Under the pieces are notes generated by a model, which saw nothing but the letters and a program-made list of their open reading frames with translations, had not been told where the DNA came from and searched no databases. Shown here piece by piece: positions 34,521-42,303 of a DNA stretch of 64,000 bases. Position 1 is the first letter of the stretch. Each line of letters begins with the position of its first letter. Made by a program: the position numbers and the translations under genes. Origin of the DNA: Rhizobium sp. Q54. GTDB lineage: Bacteria; Pseudomonadota; Alphaproteobacteria; Rhizobiales; Xanthobacteraceae. Where the stretch lies: assembly GCA_945907045.1 (NCBI GenBank), contig CAMDSH010000007.1:1-64000 (forward strand), written 5' to 3'.

Positions 34521-35029
34521 ACAGCCCTCCCCAGATAGGCTTCGAGCTGAGCCAAGGTGCCGCCCCAACCTTGCCGCATGCTGTCGTGGTTGGTGTCGAA
34601 GGTCTTCTGCTCATCCGCCGTCGCATTATGCGGAGACCAGCGAATGGTGAACTTGGTCTTGCCGCCGGGTTGTTCCTCGAACGTGATGATCGACATCATC
34701 TCCAGCGGCCAGCTTTGATTCAGCGGATGCCGAGTGGTGCCGCCTGCCTCGTTGGAAAACGAATTGATGAACACAATCCGTTCCGGCGGAACGATCTCGC
34801 GGTACACCATCTTGCCCCACATCGCGCCGCCGTCGGGCGCCCGCAAGCCGTAGAGATAACCGCCGCCAACACGCAGATCCATTTTCGAAGCAATGACGGT
34901 GAATCCCTTCGGACCCCACCATTCCTTCATGCGCTGCGGCTCGGTGAAAGCCTTCCACACCAGATCGCGGGGCGCGTCGAACACGCGCGAGAGGACGAAA
35001 TCACCGCCGGTTGTTTTACTGTCAGCCAC
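34517..35029 (-). CDS. SRPBCC/AHSA1-domain protein (copy 1)
   Basis: START-like hydrophobic-cavity protein, 170 aa, GTG start at 35029 (VADSKTTGGDF) with GGGAGC ahead; an open extension overlaps the GST gene. Landmarks are LSRVFDAPRDLVWKAFTEPQRMKEWWGPKGFTV and the C-terminal MRQGWGGTLAQLEAYL. AHSA1-like single-domain proteins bind small hydrophobic ligands; those in ArsR operons have no settled function. It is the last gene of the ArsR operon and related to the copy at 36169-36660. Confidence 0.88.
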   Translation of the reverse strand: MADSKTTGGDFVLSRVFDAPRDLVWKAFTEPQRMKEWWGPKGFTVIASKMDLRVGGGYLYGLRAPDGGAMWGKMVYREIVPPERIVFINSFSNEAGGTTRHPLNQSWPLEMMSIITFEEQPGGKTKFTIRWSPHNATADEQKTFDTNHDSMRQGWGGTLAQLEAYLGRAV

Positions 35030-35696
35030 GTTTTGCTCCCTCGTTTGAGGCCGTCGGCACCAGCGATAAATACGGCTTCGCTTCCGCGAGCGCACGCGCG
35101 TAAGACGGACGCTGCATCAGGCGGTCGAGATATTTCGCAGCGTTCTTGTGCGTGTCTGCGAACGGCATCACCATATTGGCGTAAAAAAGCGCCGGCGCGG
35201 CGGCACAATCAGCCATGCTGAAAACGTCGCCCACGGCCCAGGTTTTCGCCGCCATCTCCTTATCGACAATGCCGAGCGCGGTTTGCATTAGCGTGCGTGC
35301 TTGTTCGACACCGATGGAATCGCTCTCACCTGCGGGCCGGAAACGGTCGGTGACGATCTTCTGCGTCTGCAGGTTCATGTTCCAGTCGTAGAAGCGATCG
35401 CTCTGCCGCACCTGCCGTGCGAGCTCGGCGTCCGCCGGCACGAATTTCGTCTTGCCCGGAAAATGCACGTCGAGATATTCAATGACCATGCTCGACTCCG
35501 GGATCGTCTTGCCGTTGGCATCGTCGCGCAGCACCGGAAATTTTCCGACCGGCCAGATTTTCTTAAATTCCGTCCGCTGTTTTTCATCACCGAGATCCAC
35601 GAGATGCGGCTTGAACGGCGTGCCGTTCTCGTAAAGCGCGATCAGCGCCTTCTGGCAAAAGTTCGAGAGCGGATGGAAGTAAAGCGTCAGAGACAT
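35022..35696 (-). CDS. Glutathione S-transferase family protein
   Basis: Cytoplasmic GST, 224 aa. The thioredoxin-like N-terminal domain begins LTLYFHPLSNFCQKALIALYENG, with the glutathione-binding PESSMVIEYLD (Glu-Ser pair) near residue 66; the all-alpha C-terminal domain follows from about residue 90. The Ser/Cys in HPLSNFCQK is the likely catalytic side chain. It is 43 bp downstream of the VOC gene, in an operon that looks like a detoxification unit. Confidence 0.9.
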   Translation of the reverse strand: MSLTLYFHPLSNFCQKALIALYENGTPFKPHLVDLGDEKQRTEFKKIWPVGKFPVLRDDANGKTIPESSMVIEYLDVHFPGKTKFVPADAELARQVRQSDRFYDWNMNLQTQKIVTDRFRPAGESDSIGVEQARTLMQTALGIVDKEMAAKTWAVGDVFSMADCAAAPALFYANMVMPFADTHKNAAKYLDRLMQRPSYARALAEAKPYLSLVPTASNEGAKRG

Positions 35697-35739
35697 GTTC
35701 GACTCGTTTTCGTGTGCTGTGGCTAATGCGCGGCAAGCA

Positions 35740-36153
35740 TCATGGGTTTTTCGGCCCTGCGATGATCATCCAGCCAACGCCGAATTTGTCGGCGACCATG
35801 CCGAAGCTCTTGGCGAAGAACGTCTCCATCAGCGGCATCTGCACCTGCCCGCCGTCGCTAAGCGCTTTGAACATCCGCTCGCCGTCGGCGGCTTCCTTGG
35901 CGTCGAGCGAGAGCGCAAAACCCTTGAACTCCGGTTTGTTCTCAACGCGGCCGTCCGACAGCATCACCGGTGCGCCATTGATGTTGATGCATGCGTGCAT
36001 GATCTTGTTTTCGGTGCCGGGCGTTGGTTTGTGGTCATCGGGCCCTTCCTTGAAGCGCATCATCATCTGCACCTGGGCGCCGATACTCTTTTTGTAGAAT
36101 TCGATCGCCTCTTCGCAGCGTCCGTCGAGAAACAGATAAGGTGTGACGGGCAT
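35740..36153 (-). CDS. PhnB-like VOC-family protein
   Basis: Single-domain glyoxalase/bleomycin-resistance fold protein, 137 aa. It begins MPVTPYLFLDGRCEEAIEFYKKSIGAQVQMMMRF, the DUF1428/PhnB (3-demethylubiquinone-9 methyltransferase-like) hallmark, and ends in FGVGWMIIAGPKNP. Such proteins dimerise to make a ligand pocket and often sit beside AHSA1 and ArsR genes. It is 15 bp downstream of the AHSA1 gene. No activity can be assigned. Confidence 0.9.
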   Translation of the reverse strand: MPVTPYLFLDGRCEEAIEFYKKSIGAQVQMMMRFKEGPDDHKPTPGTENKIMHACININGAPVMLSDGRVENKPEFKGFALSLDAKEAADGERMFKALSDGGQVQMPLMETFFAKSFGMVADKFGVGWMIIAGPKNP

Positions 36154-36168
36154 TTTACTTTCTCCTTC

Positions 36169-36660
36169 TCAGGCTTTCCGCGCCATCGATGCGATATGTG
36201 CTTCGAGGCGCGCCAGCGTTTGAACCATTCCCTTGTCGGCGCCGTATTCTCTGATGACGCGGTCGCGCTCCTCGGCTGACGGGAACACCGCCCCCAACGT
36301 CAGCCGTGTCTTGCCGCCGACATCCTCAAACGTAACCGTGGTGCGAAACTGCACCGGCTCGACATCATCGCCGCCGCCGTGGTGATAGACGATACGTTCC
36401 GGTCTCACGATCTCGTCATAAGTGATCCGGTTCTGGTAGTCGCGGCCGTCCGGCCCATGCATGACGAAACGCCAGACGCCACCTTCACGAATATCGATTG
36501 AATGTGTCGTGGTGGTGAAATCCGTCGGTCCCCACCATTGCGCCAGATGTTTCGGATCCGTCCACGCCGCGAACACAAGCTTGCGCGGCGCATCGAAGAT
36601 GCGGATCGCGACCATCGAGCGCGCGTCTTGTTCGACGTCGAGTTTATTTTTTTCGGCCAC
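36169..36660 (-). CDS. SRPBCC/AHSA1-domain protein (copy 2)
   Basis: AHSA1-like protein, 163 aa, GTG start at 36660 (VAEKNKLDVEQDARSM) with AAGGAC ahead. The fold is marked by IRIFDAPRKLVFAAWTDPKHLAQWWGPTDFTT and a C-terminal MVQTLARLEAHI helix. It overlaps the ArsR gene by 17 bp, so the two are translationally coupled; ArsR-AHSA1 pairs are a recurring arrangement in Rhizobiales and actinobacteria. Copy 1 at the end of the operon is only about half similar. Confidence 0.88.
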   Translation of the reverse strand: MAEKNKLDVEQDARSMVAIRIFDAPRKLVFAAWTDPKHLAQWWGPTDFTTTTHSIDIREGGVWRFVMHGPDGRDYQNRITYDEIVRPERIVYHHGGGDDVEPVQFRTTVTFEDVGGKTRLTLGAVFPSAEERDRVIREYGADKGMVQTLARLEAHIASMARKA

Positions 36661-37009
36661 GTTTCTTGTCCTTTTTTTTGCCGTCGGCTTGCAGCGTCTT
36701 GAGATAATCGTCCAGCCGGTCGAAGCGTTCCTCCCAAAGCCGCCGGTATTCGCCGATCCAGTCATCGACGCCCTTGAGCGCGACCGGCTCGATCCGGCAG
36801 GGCCGCCATTGCGCCTCGCGGCTGCGCGCGATCAAGCCCGCATGCTCCAGCACTTTCAGGTGCTTGGAAACGGCGGGCCCGCTCATCTTGAAGGGCTTCG
36901 AAAGCTCGCTGACCGTCGTCTCGCCCAGTGCGAGCCGCGCGAGGATTGCGCGCCGCGTGGGGTCGGCGAGGGCCGCGAAAGTCGCGCTCAGGCGGTCGGC
37001 TGCGATCAT
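36644..37009 (-). CDS. ArsR-family transcriptional regulator
   Basis: Winged-helix repressor, 121 aa. The helix-turn-helix is TRRAILARLALGETTVSELSKPFKMSGPAVSKHLKVLEHAGL; no CxC metal site is visible, so this is the non-metal ArsR/YdfF-like subclass. The tail is strongly basic (KKKDKKRGRKK). Overlapping AT-rich palindromes begin 5 bp upstream of its start codon, pointing to tight autoregulation of the whole operon (ArsR, AHSA1, VOC, GST, AHSA1). Confidence 0.92.
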   Translation of the reverse strand: MIAADRLSATFAALADPTRRAILARLALGETTVSELSKPFKMSGPAVSKHLKVLEHAGLIARSREAQWRPCRIEPVALKGVDDWIGEYRRLWEERFDRLDDYLKTLQADGKKKDKKRGRKK

Positions 37010-37013
37010 ATTA

Positions 37014-37047
37014 AACCTTAAGGTTAAATAACCTTTTGGTTAAATAA
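37014..37047 (-). promoter_or_regulatory. Overlapping palindromic operators of the ArsR operon
   Basis: Three overlapping palindromes are visible: AACCTTAAGGTT (37014-37025), GGTTA-AA-TAACC (37022-37033) and AACC-TTTT-GGTT (37030-37041). The word GGTTAAATAA is repeated directly 16 bp apart. On the minus strand this covers a possible -10 region, and the AAGG in the first palindrome serves as ribosome site 7-10 bp before the start. Binding of ArsR would block both initiation and early elongation. Confidence 0.6.
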
Positions 37048-37101
37048 AAGACCAAGCCAAAAATGTCAAGCGCCGTACGGCTGCCTGAAAATGCCGAAGC
37101 C

Positions 37102-37953
37102 TTATCGCGTGAGAATGGCTTTCGCCGCATCGCCGAGCGCTTCCACGCTCGCATCGCCGGTATCGAGGAACGCGACGATACGGCACGGGCAGGCTTCGAG
37201 CCCGTCATAGCGCCACGGGAACGCGCCGATCAGGCAGCGCTGACCGAGGACAAGTTCGATATCCCCGCCGAGATTTTCGGCATGCAGCAAGCCTTCCTGG
37301 AATCCCCAGTTGTGAAACGGGAACATGTCGGCGGAAACGCGCCGTCCGGAAAGCTTGTGCGTGTACTCGAAGGTGCCGAAAAACTCCGCCGCCGGCTTGC
37401 CGTGCTGCTTGGTGAATTGCGCAGCGATATCGGGGCGCATGTTGCGGATGGATGTGTTCATCGGATGGTCGCAGGAGCCGGTATCCATGCCGAACCATTT
37501 GATTTTTTTCTTCAGCATCCAGTGCAGCGTCGCGAGATTTGGGCCGGGGTGATAACAAAAATACTGCACCAGATCCTGCTGGCTCTGTCCTTCGTAATGC
37601 CGGTGCCAGCCGGTGTGCAGAATGAGAATATCGCCCTCGCGGATGTCCGCACCCGTGCTCTCGATCATCTCCGGTGTAATCACCGACCAGTCTTTGACCT
37701 TCTTGGACAGGTCCACGACCACGCCGCGGTTAAACAGATAATCCAGCGGCAGCGAGGCCATGTCGCCGTCGCGCCCATCGGTCGCGTGCATGGCGCCGTC
37801 GAAATGCGTGCCGGTATGCAGCGCGGTTTCGATGCGTTGCGCGACGATCATCTGCGTCTGCAGATTTTGCGCGTAATACATCTTGTTACCGGCGTAACCG
37901 ACCCAGCCGGGCGTGTGCACGTTCATGACGTGGGAGAGATCGACAACTTTCAT
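37102..37953 (-). CDS. Cyclase family protein (kynurenine-formamidase fold)
   Basis: Metal-dependent hydrolase of the cyclase/KynB-like superfamily, 283 aa. The signature HTGTHFDGAMHATDGRDGDM (HxGTHxDxPxH-like, with Ala for Pro) is near residue 47, and VDLSKKVKDW marks the next strand. Members hydrolyse N-formylkynurenine, isatin or cyclic amides; the substrate here is not readable. It stands alone on the minus strand; its own promoter must lie in the 378-bp gap to its right. Confidence 0.88.
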   Translation of the reverse strand: MKVVDLSHVMNVHTPGWVGYAGNKMYYAQNLQTQMIVAQRIETALHTGTHFDGAMHATDGRDGDMASLPLDYLFNRGVVVDLSKKVKDWSVITPEMIESTGADIREGDILILHTGWHRHYEGQSQQDLVQYFCYHPGPNLATLHWMLKKKIKWFGMDTGSCDHPMNTSIRNMRPDIAAQFTKQHGKPAAEFFGTFEYTHKLSGRRVSADMFPFHNWGFQEGLLHAENLGGDIELVLGQRCLIGAFPWRYDGLEACPCRIVAFLDTGDASVEALGDAAKAILTR

Positions 37954-38331
37954 GGAAGAAGCCCCCGGCTCGCCGCGCGATCAAATGATATGGAAAGCGT
38001 TCGCGGCGCTTTCACCGTTTAGCACCAAAAGAAAACACCGGCCATTCGCGGCCGGTGTTTCCATACTCTCACAAAACTCGTTTCGGCCAGAAACTCAGGA
38101 AGTTTCACATCCTGGCGTTAAGCGAGAGCAAGCCCTTAATTTTCGCGCCCGATAACTTCATGACGCGCGAGCGGCAGATTTGTTCCAATAGTGATGGCGG
38201 CTACGATTCGCGGCAACGCGCGGCTGTGGATAGCTGGTGGATAAGCCGGTGCAAAAAGGCGGTATGGCCGGTGCGAAACCCAGGTATGCGTCTAACAAAA
38301 GCTGTGAATATCCGCCCACGGCGGCCCCTGA
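37954..38331. other. 378-bp non-coding gap with hairpin and DnaA-box-like words
   Basis: I find no convincing gene here. It contains a strong hairpin at 38033-38060 and two 9-mers, each one mismatch from the DnaA box, at 38225-38233 (TGTGGATAG) and 38236-38244 (GGTGGATAA), spaced by 2 bp. A minus-strand transcript from the TauE side would end at the hairpin, so a small RNA of about 200-270 nt is possible. The promoter of the cyclase gene should be at its left end. Confidence 0.4.
38033..38060 (-). terminator. Intrinsic terminator-like hairpin
   Basis: An 11-bp perfect stem AAACACCGGCC / GGCCGGTGTTT with a 6-nt loop. On the minus strand it is followed by TTCTTTTGG, a T-rich run, as expected for a terminator of leftward transcription. 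It lies about 270 bp beyond the TauE-family stop codon. Confidence 0.6.
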
Positions 38332-39066
38332 TCACAGCCAGGGACGCAGCGCCAGATGCGCGCCGAGCAGCAGCATCCCGATAAAAAAGCAGAGCCGGAA
38401 AGTTTCCGCCGGCACCCATTCGCGCACCTTTTGCCCGATGAACATTCCGATCAGCGCCGCGGCAAGCGCGACCGCCGACGGCCCGGCGACGGACATTTCA
38501 AACGCCCGTTCGTGCGCCAGCACGATCCCGAGCGCCAGCATCGACGCCGTGAACAGCAGACCAAGGCCCTGCACCAGGTCGTCCTTGTTCAGATTGAGCG
38601 CCTGCAAGTAAGGCACGCCGGGAATCGCGAACACGCCGGTGGCTGCGCTGATGAAACCGTTGATGACGCCGAGCACGGGCGTGAGCCACGGCTCCGCGCG
38701 CGGCGGCACGTAAAACCGCACTGCCGTGAGGCCGAGCAGCGCATAAATCACCAGCGCCGCGCCAAGCGCGGAACCCGCCCAGCTATTGCCGCCCATAAGA
38801 ATACCGCCGCCGATCCAGGCCCCCACGAAAATCCCTGCCAGCATCGGCCATAACCGCTTGAGCAGCGGCACCAGGCTTGGACCTATCGCCAATTGCCAGA
38901 TGTTGGTCACGAGCGTCGGCACAAACATCAGCACCACCGCCTGCGCGGGGGTCATGATGAGACCGAGAAGGCCGATGGCGACCGTCGGCAGCCCCAGCCC
39001 GAGCACGCCCTTGACGAGGCCGGCGAGAAAGAAGGTCGCCGCCGTGAACGCGAGAATCCAGTCCAT
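38332..39066 (-). CDS. TauE/SafE-family membrane permease
   Basis: Integral membrane protein, 244 aa, from ATG 39066 (MDWILAFTAATFFLAGLVKGVLGLGLPTVAIG). The open frame continues 27 codons upstream but without hydrophobic character. The two-fold repeat typical of the family appears as GLVKGVLGLGLPTVA near residue 16 and VINGFISAATGVFAIPGVPYLQAL near residue 125. The family exports or imports sulfite, sulfoacetate and related organic anions. No neighbour indicates the substrate. Confidence 0.9.
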   Translation of the reverse strand: MDWILAFTAATFFLAGLVKGVLGLGLPTVAIGLLGLIMTPAQAVVLMFVPTLVTNIWQLAIGPSLVPLLKRLWPMLAGIFVGAWIGGGILMGGNSWAGSALGAALVIYALLGLTAVRFYVPPRAEPWLTPVLGVINGFISAATGVFAIPGVPYLQALNLNKDDLVQGLGLLFTASMLALGIVLAHERAFEMSVAGPSAVALAAALIGMFIGQKVREWVPAETFRLCFFIGMLLLGAHLALRPWL

Positions 39067-39233
39067 CGCGCATCTATGTGCGCGCACGACGGGCCGAGCA
39101 ATGGCGCAGCCGGATGGTGCGGCCTGCGCGGGCGGAATGGCTCGCACTCCCTTACGTTGCCGCGCCCACGCATTCAGTGCGATACTTTTTATTGTGCGCC
39201 TGCGAAGGCGTCCGTGAATGAGTGCAGGTGTCC

Positions 39234-39602
39234 ATGCCGGAAGTTTTCGTCGCCAAGGCCGCGCAATTCCCCGACGGCGAGCGCCGTATCGTCGCTTATG
39301 ACGGGCGCGAGATCGGCGTGTTTCACTGGAAGGGAAAATTCTACGCCTACGAAAATCTTTGCGTGCATCAGGGCGGGCCGGCCTGCGAAGGCATCATGAT
39401 GCACAAGGTCGAGGACGTGCTTGCGCCCGACCGTACCTGGCAGGGGCAGAAGTTCTCCAGCGATGAAATCCATTTTGTCTGCCCATGGCACGGCTACGAA
39501 TACGATCTGAAAACCGGCGAATGCGCGGCTGACCGGAAGCTAAAACTCAAATCGTTCGACGTCGTGCGCCGAGGGGAGGATGTCTATGTCATCGCCGGCT
39601 GA
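39234..39602 (+). CDS. Rieske [2Fe-2S] protein with a long inter-motif loop
   Basis: Ferredoxin-like protein, 122 aa from ATG 39234 (GTG 39222 would add four residues). Cluster ligands are C43 and H45 (NLCVHQGG) and C83 and H86 (CPWHGYEYD). The spacing between the two motifs is 37 residues, about 20 more than in ordinary Rieske ferredoxins, with the inserted part rich in charged residues (IMMHKVEDVLAPDRTWQ). It is first in a row with an 84-aa protein (16-bp overlap) and an amidohydrolase, so it may feed electrons to, or stabilise, an associated enzyme. Confidence 0.88.
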   Translation: MPEVFVAKAAQFPDGERRIVAYDGREIGVFHWKGKFYAYENLCVHQGGPACEGIMMHKVEDVLAPDRTWQGQKFSSDEIHFVCPWHGYEYDLKTGECAADRKLKLKSFDVVRRGEDVYVIAG

Positions 39603-39840
39603 AATCGGAATTGTTCCGCACACTGGCGAACCCAGCGACGCCGAAGTGCAGGCGCTGCTCGCAAGGGCCGTGCGGCTTTTTTCCGAACGCTTCGCCGAGC
39701 GCGACGGCGCGCTCGCCGCCTTCCCCGCCAATGAACCGGTCACCGCCACCGACGCAATGGTGACAGTCTCCGCGATGTTGAAGGCGGTGAACGTGCAGAT
39801 TTTCGAACTCGGCATGTGGCAAGCCTGGGCGGGAAAATAA
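39586..39840 (+). CDS. Small conserved-looking protein of unknown function
   Basis: 84-aa protein; ATG 39586 is chosen because GAGGGGAGG ends 6 bp before it, although ATG 39580 is in frame. It overlaps the Rieske gene and ends 2 bp before the amidohydrolase gene, so it is translated from the same message. The sequence is acidic at the start, then helical (EVQALLARAVRLFSERFAER, VSAMLKAVNVQIFELGMW). I do not recognise a family. Its size and position suggest an accessory subunit of the Rieske-amidohydrolase unit. Confidence 0.75.
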   Translation: MSSPAEIGIVPHTGEPSDAEVQALLARAVRLFSERFAERDGALAAFPANEPVTATDAMVTVSAMLKAVNVQIFELGMWQAWAGK

Positions 39841-39842
39841 TT

Positions 39843-41057
39843 ATGGATCTTCCGCTCAGCGATTTCCGCCGCATGGCGGTGGAGGAATTCGACACGACGA
39901 AGCTGCTGGCGCACGCGGTCGCCCAGGCGCGCGAGCGCGGCTACCAGAAATTTCCCATCGTCGATGTCGACTCGCATCATTACGAGAGCGAAGCGATCGA
40001 CGAGATTCTCGAATACATGGACGACCCGGTGTTGCAACAACTCGCACGCTCGGCGCGGCAGGCGAGCGCGAAAAGCGTCGGCATGCTGCCCGCGGGCGTC
40101 GGCTATCAGGACATGGGCGGGCGGGTGACGCGCTATCCGCTGCGCGGACTGGAAAAAGGCGAAAAGGGCGTGCATCGCGACATCTCCCTCACGCGGCGCT
40201 GGATGGACGCCATCGGCATCGACATCGCCATCATGTTCCCGACGCCGATGCTGCAACTGGGATTGCACCCGCAGGTCGAGGTCGAAGTCGCGCTGGCGCG
40301 CGCATACAATCGCTGGCTCTGCGAGAAGGTGCTGGCGGACGAGCCGCGCATCCGCTCGATGCTGTATCTGCCGTTCAACGACGCGGAAGCCTCATTCCAG
40401 ATCGTGCAGGAATTCGGCAGAAAAAAAGGCGTTGTCGGATTCATGGTAACGTCGGCGCGTTACCGCCCGGTGCATCACAATTCCTACATGAAGACTTACG
40501 CGCTGCTTGAGGAGATGAACCTGCCGCTCGCCTTCCACGCCGGTTACAACTGGAACGACCAGACCACCGGCATGCTAAACCGCTTCATCTCGGTGCACGC
40601 ACTTGGTTTTGTCTTCTACAACATGGTCCATCTCGCCAACTGGATCATTAACGGCCTGCCCGAGCGCTTCCCAAAATTGAAAGTGGCATGGGTGGAAAGC
40701 GGGCTCGCCTGGGTGCCGTTCATGATGCAGCGCTTCGACAACGAATATATGATGCGCTCGTCGGAAGCCCCGGCGCTGAAAAAACTCCCCAGCGATTACA
40801 TGCGCGATATGTTCTTCTCCTCGCAGCCGATGGAAATGACCGATATGGGCGCGCTGGAGACAACGTTCCGCATGATCAAGGCGGAGACGCAGCTGCTTTA
40901 TTCGTCCGATTATCCGCATTGGGATTTCGATCTGCCCAGCACGATCTACGATTTGCCGTTCCTGGACGAGAAAGCGAAACGCAATATCCTCGGCGGCAAT
41001 GCCATGCGGTTGTTCGGTCTCGATCTCGGCGGACAGAAGCTGGCGCGGGTGGCTTAA
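39843..41057 (+). CDS. Amidohydrolase-2 family protein (decarboxylase-like)
   Basis: TIM-barrel metal enzyme, 404 aa, starting ATG 39843. The metal motif is DVDSHHYES near residue 40; further metal or catalytic residues lie in LAFHAGYNW near residue 225 and LLYSSDYPHWDFDLP near residue 350. This is the large-subclass amidohydrolase_2 family, which includes salicylate-type and other non-oxidative decarboxylases. It is distinct from the ACMSD-like gene at 10837-11841. It follows the Rieske and 84-aa genes and is followed after 5 bp by a TctC receptor gene. Confidence 0.9.
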   Translation: MDLPLSDFRRMAVEEFDTTKLLAHAVAQARERGYQKFPIVDVDSHHYESEAIDEILEYMDDPVLQQLARSARQASAKSVGMLPAGVGYQDMGGRVTRYPLRGLEKGEKGVHRDISLTRRWMDAIGIDIAIMFPTPMLQLGLHPQVEVEVALARAYNRWLCEKVLADEPRIRSMLYLPFNDAEASFQIVQEFGRKKGVVGFMVTSARYRPVHHNSYMKTYALLEEMNLPLAFHAGYNWNDQTTGMLNRFISVHALGFVFYNMVHLANWIINGLPERFPKLKVAWVESGLAWVPFMMQRFDNEYMMRSSEAPALKKLPSDYMRDMFFSSQPMEMTDMGALETTFRMIKAETQLLYSSDYPHWDFDLPSTIYDLPFLDEKAKRNILGGNAMRLFGLDLGGQKLARVA

Positions 41058-41062
41058 GTAAA

Positions 41063-42040
41063 ATGCGGCGCGCGCAAATCATTCTCGCGTTGATCGCGGC
41101 GACTCTCGCCGCCTCATCCGCGCTCGCGCAAGACAGCGCCGCCGACTATCCGAAAAAGCCGATCAAGATCATCGTCGCGGTGCCTGCGGGCGGCGGCATC
41201 GATTCCATCACGCGCATTCTGGCGGAAAAACTGCGCCAGCGCCTCAAGCAAACCATCACGGTGGAAAATCGCGGCGGGCAGTCCGGCAATCTTGGCGCCG
41301 AAGCGGTGGCCTCTTCCGAGCCCGACGGCTACACGCTGCTCGCAACCGTGCCGGCGCCGATCACCGTCAACGCCCTGCTCTACAAGAAGCTGCTGTACGA
41401 CCCGGAAGCTTTCGAGCCGGTCGCGGTGATGACGATCATTCCCAACACGCTGGCGGTGCGGCCGGACTTTCCGGCGAATTCAGCGCGCGAGTTCTTGGCT
41501 TACGCAAAAGCCAATCCCGGCAAGCTCAATTACGCCTCGCAGGGCAACGGCACGACCTCGCACCTGTCCGCTGAATTATTCCAGCGCGTCACCGGCACCA
41601 GGCTGGTGCACGTTCCTTACAAAGGCACCGGCCCGGCGATCAACGACCTGATCGCGAGCCACGTCGACCTGATGTTCCTGGAGATGGCCGCGGCGACCGA
41701 GTTGCATCGCAGCGGCCGGGTGAAAATCCTCGCGCTGGCGACACGCGAGCGCGCCGCCACCTTGCCGGAGATTCCAACCTTGCGGGAATCCGGCGTGACA
41801 GATTTTGAATCCGTCACCTGGAACGCGATTTTGGCGCCGCCGAAAACACCGAAAGCCATCGTCGCCAAGCTCAACAAGGCGATCGTCGAGGCACTCAACG
41901 AGCCGGACATCCGCGCGCAGTTCGGCTCGCTCAACGCGCAGTCGGGCACCATGAACCCGGCGGAGATGGCGGCTTTCATCAAGTCGGAAACCCAGCGCTG
42001 GGGCGATGTCATCCGCGCCGCCAATATCAGCATCAATTGA
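41063..42040 (+). CDS. TctC/Bug-family periplasmic binding protein (orphan 1)
   Basis: Periplasmic receptor of the tripartite tricarboxylate transporter family, 325 aa, ATG 41063 with a short signal peptide ending SSALAQ. Landmarks are YPKKPIKIIVAVPAGGGIDSITRILAEKL, TVENRGGQSGNLGAEAV and HVPYKGTGPAINDLIASHVDLMF. No tctA or tctB is in the window, so it either works with a distant membrane pair or as a sensor, as seen for many expanded Bug proteins. It belongs to the operon of the amidohydrolase. Confidence 0.92.
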   Translation: MRRAQIILALIAATLAASSALAQDSAADYPKKPIKIIVAVPAGGGIDSITRILAEKLRQRLKQTITVENRGGQSGNLGAEAVASSEPDGYTLLATVPAPITVNALLYKKLLYDPEAFEPVAVMTIIPNTLAVRPDFPANSAREFLAYAKANPGKLNYASQGNGTTSHLSAELFQRVTGTRLVHVPYKGTGPAINDLIASHVDLMFLEMAAATELHRSGRVKILALATRERAATLPEIPTLRESGVTDFESVTWNAILAPPKTPKAIVAKLNKAIVEALNEPDIRAQFGSLNAQSGTMNPAEMAAFIKSETQRWGDVIRAANISIN

Positions 42041-42051
42041 TCCGGCGCCGG

Positions 42052-42303
42052 TTACGCCATGCCGCCGACGAAGGCTTCGGTTTTATCGTCGTAAATAAGC
42101 GCGATACGCACCCCGCCGCGGCAGAAGCGGTTCGAGCAATGCAGGTTGTATTCAACCTCATCGAGATGGGCGTGGGTAAATTCCGGCCGCTCCAAGAGTT
42201 GCGCCTGCGTCTCGTAACGGGAAAGCCCGCAACGCTTGCAGAGAATTTCAATCGCCGTTCCTGCATCCAGATCGCTCAGTTTCAAATCCGTTTTCCAGCT
42301 CAC
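42052..42303 (-). CDS. Small Cys-rich protein coupled to the Y-family polymerase gene
   Basis: 83-aa protein starting at GTG 42303, which overlaps the polymerase stop as GTGA. Paired cysteines occur as CKRC near residue 19 and CSNRFC near residue 50, suggesting a zinc ribbon; between them is a helical, charged segment (ETQAQLLERPEFTHAHLDEVEYN). Longer open extensions upstream run through the polymerase gene and are rejected. I do not recognise a named family. Its position after an SOS-controlled polymerase suggests an accessory role in translesion synthesis. Confidence 0.8.
   Translation of the reverse strand: MSWKTDLKLSDLDAGTAIEILCKRCGLSRYETQAQLLERPEFTHAHLDEVEYNLHCSNRFCRGGVRIALIYDDKTEAFVGGMA

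Noticed and set aside
38225..38244. Chromosomal replication origin
   Set aside because: Only two imperfect DnaA-box-like words, no AT-rich unwinding region and none of the genes usual near alphaproteobacterial origins (hemE, dnaA, parAB, repC).
38055..38384. Possible 109-aa plus-strand gene in the gap left of the TauE gene
   Set aside because: It starts beside the hairpin, runs into the antisense of the TauE gene, has no ribosome site and no recognisable composition of a folded protein.
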